Shown here: in pieces, positions 9,578 to 18,411 of the stretch
Numbering within the stretch: position 1 is the first letter of the stretch
Layout: every line of letters begins with the position of its first letter
NCBI GenBank assembly: GCA_032622095.1
Contig: CP136065.1
Coordinates: forward strand, 203,988,618 to 204,052,617
Reading direction: 5' to 3'
Source of the DNA: Siphonodentalium dalli
Taxonomy: Eukaryota > Mollusca > Scaphopoda > Gadilida > Siphonodentaliidae
DNA: 64,000 bases
Position numbers and translations under genes: made by a program
Notes under the pieces: generated by a model
Seen by the model: only the letters and a program-made list of their open reading frames with translations
Told to the model about the DNA's origin: nothing
The model's database searches: none

Positions 9578-10722
9578 TTAACCAATACCATCAAGCATTT
9601 TGATGTGTGTAGCTTGTAATGGTCGGTACTGACTGTTAAGCTCACTCTGATACCAGAATACCATAGCTCTCGTGACATCAATCTTATTTTGTGGAATACC
9701 TACATGTCCTTGCAATAACTTCTTAATGTTTGTCACATATTCTTTGTAGAACTTGTCTCCAGTTATTACCATATTACCTGGTTCATTTAAAAGTTCAGTG
9801 TACTTCTGGAAACACGCTACCACTCCAGGAGAGTCGTTCAACTTCATCCCCGCAAGGGTCGAAGCCTGATAGCGCTCGGGGATGTCCATCACCCGAGCAC
9901 CGAACAGCTCAGACTGCGGCAGAATCTTCTTTTTCCTCTTCTTCGCCCTCGGGGGATCAGAATTAGGAGAGAAAGAAGAAACACTGACGTCGGAAGATGC
10001 CACAGAATACGCATCCTCCGAAAGTGAAACATCCAACGCAGCCTCTTCCAACTGCTAAGCCGTCGCAGGTTGAATGTCTCCATCCCCTACTTGGGCTGAG
10101 CTGGAGCTAGAACAGACTGCAGAAGAATTAGAATCAGTTTGAGTGAATTTACACCCCACAGGTTTAACATACTTGCAGTGCGGGCCAGCTTTGTGCCCAC
10201 CCTCAGACACCGGACGCAGGCCGGCTTCCTCCCAGTCATGGTTACCAATGCCGTACCAGCCCCGAAATCAAGAAAATACGGCACCCTGGTAGAATCCCTA
10301 GTGCGGATGACAAGTTCCCTAACTCCTGAGTGGATCAGATGCCCGTCAACTTCGTCTCCGAGATAACGGTGATCCAAAACCACCCCAAAATCCTGGCACA
10401 TGACTTGAATTCCCTCGATGGTGATGTAATACGGCACGCGGTGCACTCGGATGGTAAACAAAACGCTCTTTAAATCGTGAAAGTACAAACCCATGTCGCC
10501 GGTAACAATGGGTTGTGAAACTAAAGCACTCACCGCGAGCTCAGCGTTGGCAAACACAACTGTGTAGGAGTCCGGTCGATCGCTTCGGCATACGGCGTCT
10601 ATTGTTGATAGGTCACATCGCTGGCGAAGTAGGTCGATTACTGTGTGGCGAGAAGTGGTCGTCGACGTTCCTCTCACGTGAAGATTCACGCTCCGGCCAA
10701 AAATCTCTTGAGAAACTTCCAT
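9578..10722 (-). pseudogene. LINE ORF1 of the half-LINE
   Basis: Starts at ATG 10722 (MEVSQEIFGRSVNLHV). Residues 1-165 contain an RRM-like stretch ('VLFTIRVHRVPYYITIEG'). A zinc knuckle begins CVRCLRVG; its His/Cys half lies in another frame because of a frameshift near 10190. A linker, a lysine-rich nuclear-localisation-like PRAKKRKKK and a C-terminal domain of about 110 residues (from SELFGARVMDIPERY to KMLDGIG) follow; I do not see that domain in the other ORF1s here. An in-frame TAG lies near 10056. The protein is related to the LA and LB ORF1 group by architecture only. Confidence 0.68.
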
Positions 10723-10993
10723 TGCCAGCCGTCCCTGCGTCCGCAGGAAACGGCGTAGTATAAAGAAGTGGCGCTGTTAAATCCGCACTGAGGGCGGTCT
10801 TGATTGCAATGGCCCTAAGGCACAGATGCTCTCGGATAGTGGTCGCGTCACTAAACCTTGCGGTAAAGGAGCGCTCGTCGGGTTCTAGACCTCGCAAAAA
10901 TGGTCACAGGTTAGATCCCTGGAGAGAAAGACACGCTTCTCTGGCGGGCAGATAGGTGCAAGACCCGCGCTGACCTTTTGGCTGTCAAATAAT

Positions 10994-11015
10994 CTGATAA
11001 GAACAGATACTACAC
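10994..11015 (-). other. U2 gene 2 internal fragment between LA2 and half-LINE
   Basis: The minus strand is GTGTA + GTATCTGTTCTTATCAG, U2 from the branch-point region onward. The LA2 A-tail directly precedes it and the half-LINE 5' end directly follows it. It links the site-A and site-B insertions in one U2 gene. Confidence 0.88.
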
Positions 11016-11301
11016 TTTTTTTTTTTTTTTTATAAAATGTTTATTAAGGAAAAAGAATGCATCAGGTAATCGGTACAAATGTAAAGAATATAACAACATA
11101 GCAAAATGGAAATAATGTACGGTATATGAAGAAAAGGAATAGAAAGCCGACAACCTGCCAGCACCGCACCGACCCCCGCTCCGAATAAAAACAGACGAAT
11201 CTGCGGTATCACAGGGCTGGAGCGAGGATCGTACGAAACAAAAAGAGTTGGGCAATAATAATTACCCTCCCAACTCCCCACGAAATATGAAAGGAAATGA
11301 A

Positions 11302-11453
11302 AACAGAGTTATCAATCCTGCATCCCGGAGACCCAAAGGTCTCCACGATGCAGGAAGGATAACTCCACTGAAAAATAAACAGAGTTATCAATCCCGCATC
11401 CCGGAGACGCAAAGGTCTCCACGATGCAGGAAGGATAACTCCACTGAAAAGTA
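11302..11453 (-). repeat. Duplicated 3' UTR stem-loop of LA2
   Basis: Two 76-bp tandem units. Each holds a long hairpin (11306-11365 and 11382-11441) closed by GAGTTATC/GATAACTC and extended by ATCC(T/C)GCATC..GGAGAC / GTCTCC..GATGCAGGA around an apical loop. The same hairpin is single in LA3 (39078-39133) and LA4 (45326-45384). It is probably the RT recognition structure of the family. Confidence 0.75.
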
Positions 11454-11479
11454 AACAGAGTTATCTTCAAAGGTACACT

Positions 11480-14400
11480 CTAGAATGTGAATTCCACTTT
11501 GCCGTTCGAAATCCGACAGATATCAGTTGTTACCAACCAATACCGGGCGAACTCCGAACGGTGGAGGCGCGAGTAATCCGTCAGGATGCGAATCTTTAAA
11601 CGATTCAAAAAGTCTACTATCAGTTTGTTGGAATGGGTCGTACCTTTGTAAAATTTCGCCTCGTTGCGGAAATACCAAATGGTGCTAATAGCTTCCGTCA
11701 GAAGGACGAGAATCGTAGCTTTGTGATGCCTGTCAAGATTCGGGGGCAATTGCAAAAACCGCACAATGTTTGCGAGGGGTTTAATTTCCGATTTGGGCTG
11801 TAAATTATTGGCCCACTGAAAAATTAGCCGCCATAATGGTTGAACTCGGGCACAAAGACAAAATAGATGTTGGTGAGATTCGACATCTGTACGACAAAGG
11901 GGGCATAATTTATAAGGCTGTATTTTCAAATAATGTAAAAGTTGATTTACAGGTAAAATATCATGTGCTAACTTCCAAATGTCTCTCCGTGCAACGGGAC
12001 CGATAAAGGGGTGGTGTATATTGTTCCAAGTTACGTTAAACTGAATATCAGGGTATCTGTTAATAACAATGGGGGACTTAACAATTTTACCTAGAAAATC
12101 CAAGTAAAATTGTTTGGTAGTGAAACTGTCAAAATTAAAATCGGGGCGAATTATCAGATATTTCCGAAGGGCTGCGAGCACCTTGGTATAAAATGGGGGA
12201 GGTTGTTCAGAACAATGGGGAATCAAAATGGTGCGGAGTTCAGGTTTAAAACGAATCAGTGATAAGCCGATCCAATATGTAACGAAGCAACCCCATCGGA
12301 TATTGGGGAATTTCATGTATCGTTGAAGATGTTGCATATAAAATGCATCTAATTTGGAAGGAATATGAGAAAGCCCCGTTCCGCCCCGCAGTTTGCTTTC
12401 GCAAACCGTGAGGCGGGACAGGGGTTCCTGCTTATTCTCCCAAATGAATTTATACATTTTGGAGTTAAAGGAACATAAATAGGCAGCAGAAAGAGGAATA
12501 ACAGAGCAGTAGTACCATAATTTAGATAATGCATATGTATTAACAAGGGCGGTGCGAGAGAAGGGAGTCAGTTTACGATCAAACGAATTTTGTAGTACGC
12601 CAGAAAATTTTGAAAGAAGATTATGAAAATGACCATCTAGGGAAATATCATTACCATATTGAATGCCCAAAAGTTTTTGATGAGAGACCCATTTTAAGCC
12701 ATGCGGCGTGTCAGTGCGGTCTCTCCAGGAGCCTAAAAATATACCGGCTGATTTGTTCAGATTTAATTTTGCACCGGAAGCTTTACCAAAAAGGGTGCAA
12801 TTAGCGAAGATATGTTCTATAGAATTGTCATTTGTGACGATCGTAGTGACGTCATCCGCATACGCAGCTAGCTTTATCGGTTCAGTGGAACACTGAACCG
12901 ACAAACCCAAAATCTGCGTATCCGAACGGAATTTGATCAAGAGGGGTTCTAAACATAGGACGTACAAAAGTGGAGAAATACTGCAGCCTTGGCGTACAGA
13001 TCGTGTAACGGGAAAAGGGTCAGAAAGAAATTGATTGACAATAACGGATGAAGTAATGTTGGTATAAAATAGCGTGATCCAGGAAATGAAAGAGGGGCCG
13101 AAACCATATGCCGAAAGGGCACGAAAAAGATACGTGTGGTCAACGCGATCGAAAGCTTTAGCTTGGTCGAGTGAAATCAGGGCACACCGAATATTTTTGT
13201 TATTTACGTAATCAATGAGATTACGTAATAAGTGAGCATTGTCTAAAATTGACCGACCGGGAACGCCGCAAGTTTGGTCAGAGTGCACTAAAGTGCCGAT
13301 GACGTCCCGGAGACGGTTTGTGAAAATTTTCGAAAGTATTTTATAATCGTAATTCAATAAACTAATTGGCCTGTAATTAGAAACAAGTTCGGGGTGCTGG
13401 GGGTCTTTAAGGAGTAAAACAATAAGGGACTGTCGCTGCGAGGCAGACAGTTGACCTGAAAGGAAACAGTGGTTATATAAATGATGTAGGATGGGCGCGA
13501 TGTAGTCAAGAAAAGTAAAATAAAATTCCTTGCCTAACCCATCGCTACCGGGAGATTTATTATTTTTCATCTGGGAAACCGCAGTTTTAATTTCATCGAT
13601 AGAAATGGGGGAATCACATAAGGATTGATCAGAGGGCGATAGCTGGGGTAAATCAGATAAGAAATCCGAACAAGCGGAATCATCAATCGGTTCAGCAGTA
13701 AAAAGGTCTGAATAGAATGTCCGAAATTGAGTTAAAATGTCTTGAGAATCTGTATAATGATTGTCAGCTACAGTTACCGAGGAAATAGTTTTCCTGGAAC
13801 CACGATGGTGCTCCATCCGATGGAAGTGCGAGGAAGTGGATTCCTGAGAATCCAACTCCCGCGCACGACATCGAATGAAAGACCCGTGTTCCAGTTCCAA
13901 ATATAATCCGTGGAGCTTTTGGCGCAATGCCGCAATTTGCTCAGAATAATGACCGGGGTTAAATTTTTCTAATGTGCATAAATTAAAATACTGCTGTTCC
14001 AGATTACGAATGACAGATTTATGGGAATGGGAAAGCCGTTTACTATGGGTAATGACGAAGGACTTTATCTTCCTTTTGACCCCCTCCCACCAATCGGACG
14101 TGACGGCATCAGCGGCCACGCCCGACGTGAGAGAAGACCAAAAGGGGAGAAATTCCTCCTGAAAAATTTCGTCTTGAAAAATTTGGCATTGGCCTTCCAA
14201 TAACCACGGCCGAAAGACTGGCAATTGAACTTTTGTATGGTGAATGAAATCGCATCGTGATCAGAAATACAACCAACAATCTGTTTAAAAGAATGAAGGG
14301 ATGAAACCAGGGACTCGGAGACATAGAACCGATCGAGCCGAGAAGCACTATGTCCCCGAGTCCATGTATACTGCGTTGCTGTGGGTTCATAATGACGAAA

Positions 14401-14940
14401 GACATCTTTAAGTTTAAATTTGTTACGTAAATCAGCCCATTTCCGGGACACAGGAAGGACCCGGTCGTGACCAATTCGATCGAGCGACACATCATCGACG
14501 ATGTTAAAATCTCCCCCGATAATAATCGGGCGAATACAAACCAAATGAGGGATAACTCGATCGAAAAAGTCACGACGGGGTCCGCCGCTATCATTTGGCG
14601 CATAAACATTAATCAGGCGAAGTAATTGGTCATTAATTAAAATATCTAAAACAACCATGCGACCGTCAGTATCATAAAATAATTTGTCTATTTGAACATC
14701 CAAATGAGGCGAAATCAAAATAGCAGCACCACGTGACGTATTTGTACCATAAGAATAAAAACCCTTCATGTCAAGAGTGGCATTAAGTGAATCGGCTTCC
14801 AACTTGCCTAAGATGTGAGTTTCTTGTAAAAAGATAATGTCAATGGAATTAAAACAGATAAGCATTTTCAAAAGGCGCTGTTTTTGAGTACTGCCCATGC
14901 CATTGCAGTTAAGTGAGGCTACTTTTAAGTTCGCCATCAT
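11480..14940 (-). pseudogene. LINE ORF2: APE endonuclease + reverse transcriptase (LA2), one frameshift
   Basis: Starts at ATG 14940 (MMANLKVASLNCNGMG). Endonuclease motifs are NCNGMG, FLQETHI, RLINVYAPND, IIGGDFNIVDD and CISDHDAISF (residues 1 to about 235). RT motifs are GVPGRSILDNAHL, SLDQAKAFDRVDH, SVRQGCSISPLLY and the catalytic YADD at 12851-12862. The C-terminus has CPLCRTDVESHQHLFCLC, a zinc-finger-like motif, and ends CRISNGKVEFTF. Endonuclease and RT lie in different frames, with a shift near 14180; apart from that the RT frame is open for 914 codons, so loss of function is recent. About 1,150 residues, as expected for L1/Tx1-type ORF2. Confidence 0.9.
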
Positions 14941-15117
14941 TATGGTTTATATCAAACGAAAAGACACCACAGCAACGCCCACGAAAATAAAGAATAAAGC
15001 GATGGAGAAAAGTGGGGCGACGCGGGCGCAATCCTCGCCGGCCTGTGAGCGCTGGCGTACCGACGCACACGAACCAACAAAGGAGGCCCCCGCGCCAACC
15101 ACAACAAACACCGATAA

Positions 15118-15570
15118 AAGTGCAGGGTCGCAGAGTGCGCTAAACTCTGACGACCCAACATTAACTTAAACGAAAAGCGCGGACAGCACATCGACAAACT
15201 CGAACGAGCAGAGTGCAGTCGAAATCGGCCACACTCTGATCGACCAAGCAAGTCGACAAACCGTCCACAAACAAAAGAAAATAAGGAGAACAATGAGACA
15301 GTGCAACAACGATGCCGGTCAGCAAACGAACAGCGGATTACCGGTGAACGAAAACCGCCCGGCAAAGTCGCCACACCGTCAACAAAGTCTAAAAGTGCAG
15401 GGTCACCGAGTGCGATACACTCTGGTGACCAAGCACTGAGAAACCAAAATGAAATAACACTGAGTAGCCGGCACAGCGACAAACCCGATCGAGCAGAGAA
15501 CGGCTTAAATCGGCCGTAATCTGATCGACCGCGAATGTCGACATACCGGCCACCCACAACAATACACAAA
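15118..15570. repeat. Diverged direct repeats in LA2 ORF1-ORF2 spacer
   Basis: Blocks at about 15118-15283 and 15391-15570 share 'aagtgcagggtc', 'cgagtgcg..acactctg.tgacca', 'gatcgagcagag', 'aaatcggcc' and 'ctgatcgacc'. One related block is present in LA3 (42597-42775) and in LA1 (about 640-800). No ORF is conserved across them, so they look like a regulatory or structural spacer repeat. Confidence 0.55.
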
Positions 15571-15589
15571 CAATTAAGTACACAGGATA

Positions 15590-15630
15590 AATCAGGGACG
15601 TTCCAAGGTCGGGTTGGGGGTCGCAGTAGA
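15590..15630 (-). other. Conserved ORF1-ORF2 spacer motif (LA2 copy)
   Basis: The plus strand reads ATCAGGGACGTTCCAAGGTC then GGGTTGGGGGTCGCAGTAGA, about 70-110 bp after the ORF1 stop. See the parallel copies in LA1, LB1, LB2 and LA3. Confidence 0.55.
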
Positions 15631-15700
15631 AAAAGAATAGTCCGTATAAACAGTTCCAAAGTCCGGAAAATTGTTCCTTGTATCCCCATTTCTAAGGAAC

Positions 15701-17007
15701 TCAGCCAAACTCAGAAACAACTGACGAAACATCAGAGTCCATAGAGGCGTACTCTACTTCAACCGGCGCGGATTTCATGCGCTGCATGGTCCCGGTGTAA
15801 TCAGAAGAATCAGATGAATCATAGGTCCTTTTTAACGAGATCTTCGACTCAGCCATCGGGCTATCAAACACATCCTCCTGTGTGTCGGCAGGGTCGGATG
15901 ACTCTGCCGCATGGACAGGAGAGGGCGGACCAGTAGGAGACTGGTCAAAGGTACTGAGGAAATCCTGCTGTGTCGCGGTGGATAACTCCACCGGAGGGAC
16001 AACGGGGGGAGGCTCATCCCCCTGTATCGCAGCGGAGTCCTCCGCTGGAGGGACAGGGGTCGCTCCCAACGAGCCTACGGGAGACCGGGTCTCCAGCGAG
16101 GGGTCCCCCGGTGGGGGGGTCCTCGGCGGGGGGTCCCGCTCTGACAGTGACGGTGACGCCGCGATCGCCTGTGCCGTCGCGGTTGACACAACAACCGGAG
16201 GGGGCACAGGAGAAACAAGAGGGGGAAGCTCACCCCCCCTGCCCCCCAACAGAGTCCTCTGTCGGAGGGTCAGGGGTCTTCCCCGTAATCTCTTCCTGGA
16301 TCATGGTGACCGGAGTGACGATGCGTGCGTAAGTCGTCTTCAGCGGAGGGTTTCTCCTAGTCCCGGAAGGGCTGTCTCTCTCTTCGGCTTCCCTCCGGCG
16401 ACGGGCCACCCTCGTCGGGCAATCTGCATCTTTGCTGTGGTGGCCCACTGCCCGACAGGTGAAACAACAAGGGCGGCCGCCCCGGAATCAAGAGGGGGCA
16501 AATGCCCTTTCCAAGGTCCAGAAATGGTGGAAGCCGCTGGAACATGGAATAGGTGCACGTCATGGAAACAAAACGCTCACTAGTGGCAAAAACTGAGTGG
16601 TCAACCGTGACCATGACTTCCCTAAGAGAGTGGATGGTACCATAACAATTGAGGACCTTCACTAGAGCATCGTTTGAAACGAAGTATGGAACCCACAGAA
16701 TCTTCATCGTAAACCGCTTCTCAAAAAAAGGTTTGAAAGATAGTTCGATGCCGAACTCCTGGCTGTTAATCGATGAAGACCCAAAACGTGTCAAGAATGA
16801 ACCATAGGAATCAGCATTGTTCAGTGTTACGAACCAAATGTCAGGTCGCTCGAGTCTAAAGATCGCGTCTATGGTGTCCAAATCCGTACCGGCATCTTTA
16901 AGGAGAACAGCGAAAATATCTGGTTTCAAGGTGCGAAAGTTGGGGCCAAAAGCCCGCACTTGGACCGTGCGCCCTGCCCGGTCCTCGTCCACGAAATCGC
17001 CGGCCAT
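15701..17007 (-). pseudogene. LINE ORF1 (LA2), CCHC knuckle, frameshifted
   Basis: Starts at ATG 17007 (MAGDFVDEDRAGRTVQV). An N-terminal region with two RRM-like folds is followed by 'FTMKILWVPYFVSNDALVKV'. A zinc knuckle CCFTCRAVGHHSKDADC lies in a shifted frame near 16460-16400. A proline-rich domain has repeated '(P/V)(E)(L/D)STATQ..QGDEPPP.VPP' units (about 16250-15950). The acidic/serine C-terminus ends SDVSSVVSEFG at 15701. Frameshifts lie near 16450 and 16240. The leader sequence and start context are the same as in LA5. Confidence 0.8.
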
Positions 17008-17077
17008 CCCTGACCGACAATCAACCAAACAAAGGAAATAAACAAAAGTAGGTCACGTAATTAAATACTCCGAAAAT

Positions 17078-17110
17078 CACTTTGACGTAGCCAAAAGGCC
17101 GAGAAGCGAT
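17078..17110 (-). ncRNA. U2: U2 snRNA gene 2, 5' part (split by LA2)
   Basis: ATCGCTTCTCGGCCTTTTGG then CTACGTCAAAGTG, then LA2. Together with 10994-11015 and 2954-3104 it accounts for one whole U2 gene interrupted by three LINEs. AAGAT of the usual sequence is changed to ACGT. Confidence 0.92.
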
Positions 17111-17702
17111 GCCAATTTTTCGCCAAAAAAAATCGGGCCATTCAGCAGGAACCGTCGAGAAAATGGTTTTAATAAAAGGTGTGTCGTCATCAAATGCCAG
17201 GAATCGACATGAATCCTGAAAAAGAAAGAAATATGCATGAGAAGCGAAAATGGCGAAATTCCGGTGTTTTGCATGAAGCATGTGTTTGGATTTTGTTAGA
17301 AGTTAGAATAAACGCAATAATTTCGTCATTTTTTTTCGTGACTCCATTTGAGACGTACGACGTACGTTCTTCTGACTCTATTTAATACTGTACTGTTGAT
17401 CCATTGATCCATTATAAGCTCATCGAGTCGTGCAAACCAAAATGTTGCGAAAGATGCTGAATGTCGCGAAATCTGAACTTTACTTTTTTGCAATAGTTTT
17501 CTTTGCATTTGTGAAATTACGTTAAGGGTGATTTAGAATAAACGTTGTTCATTGTAATATGAATGCAATCCAAACGCTCTTTATCAACAATGTGTGGTAT
17601 CTGTTCTTATCAGCATGACATCTAAACATTCCAAATGGAACTCTGTTCCATGACAGAAGGTACAGAGAGGTTGGAGGGGGAAACTAATTTTAGATTATTT
17701 AA
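17111..17702 (-). promoter_or_regulatory. U2 array spacer with U2 promoter (copy 2)
   Basis: 592 bp, nearly identical to 2361-2953 along its full length, differing by scattered substitutions and an added T in a T-run. It lies upstream of U2 gene 2 and downstream of U2 gene 3. Confidence 0.78.
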
Positions 17703-17855
17703 GAATGGGCCGATCCCGGAGGTACTGCAATACCGGGCCAACCCGTGGCGAGGTTAGAGCAAGCTCTAGGCCACTCGCCTACAGTCAAAAATCAGTTTAA
17801 TATCGAAGTCCACATTTGGGGACGTATCAGATATTAAGCTGATAAGAACAGATAC
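17703..17855 (-). ncRNA. U2: U2 snRNA gene 3, 3' part
   Basis: Same layout as 2954-3104: GTATCTGTTCTTATCAGC, stem IIb (one change: GTCCCCAAATGTGGAC), GATTTTTGA Sm-like site, stem III, loop IV TATTGCAGTACC. It is preceded by the LB2 A-tail. Its 5' remnant is at 38411-38436. Confidence 0.93.
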
Positions 17856-18286
17856 TTTTTTTTCTTCTTTTTTTTTATATAAAAAGAACTCAGTTAACCG
17901 GTCTAAGGCGCGAGGGCACAAGGCCGGGACCAGTCCGAAGACTTGTCAACATCATGGTCCTCCTGGACCCATCGGTATGTTGGGCATTTGCCTCTTTTCT
18001 TGGGCTTGTTGATACAGCCATCTTTTTTGGGCGCAATGCCTCTTCTGGGGTCATCTTTTTATGCCTTTATATTTTTCTAAGGCTGCCTTGTATATTTTTT
18101 AAGGCTATTTCAAAAGTTATATATCATACATTTTGTAATATTAAACTAATTTCTGACAGTGGCGAGACAATAATGTTATGTCTCTTACCTTAGTTGTCTT
18201 TGGTATTTCGCCTAAAATAGATGAAAATCAAATGTATATAAAAGTACTATGAGGGGTATAAGCAATTTTTCATATTGCGATATACC

Positions 18287-18372
18287 GTAACCTTGGATCT
18301 TTCTGATCCGGTGTATCTATGGACACTTCTGGTCCCTGCGAGATAACAAAGGACACATGTGATCCTTCGTAA
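18287..18372 (-). other. Cluster of three small hairpins in LB2 3' UTR
   Basis: GGATC-TTTCT-GATCC, GTGT-ATCTATGG-ACAC and AGGACACATGTGATCCT follow one another. The same block is conserved in LB3 (about 56410-56490), where the third hairpin is a better palindrome. It is probably a functional RNA structure of this LB subgroup. Confidence 0.55.
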
Positions 18373-18411
18373 TTATTTATTAATTATTTAGTCGGGAGTA
18401 TATTACACTCC

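Larger units (their letters stand above)
9140..10993 (-). mobile_element. ORF1-only half-LINE of the LB type
   Basis: A 1.85-kb element with a 5' leader (10993-10723), a single ORF1 (10722-9578), an LB-type 3' UTR and an A-tail (T-run 9140-9157). There is no endonuclease or RT sequence. The flanks are U2: 5' GTATCTGTTCTTATCAG and 3' GTATCTGTTCTTA, continuing after LB1 as TTAG. It therefore inserted at the same site as LB1, presumably using LB enzymes in trans. This resembles the HAL1 'half-L1' elements of mammals in layout. The alternative is an internal deletion of a full LINE. Confidence 0.75.
11016..17077 (-). mobile_element. LA2: site-A U2-targeting LINE, full length
   Basis: A roughly 6.06-kb element in U2 orientation: 5' junction exactly after U2 CAAAGTG (17078), leader 17077-17008, ORF1 17007-15701, spacer, ORF2 14940-11480, 3' UTR with duplicated hairpins, and an A-tail (T-run 11016-11030). 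Its 3' flank is GTGTAGTATCTG. It has both ends and is the best-preserved LINE in the window, with a few frameshifts. Confidence 0.9.
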
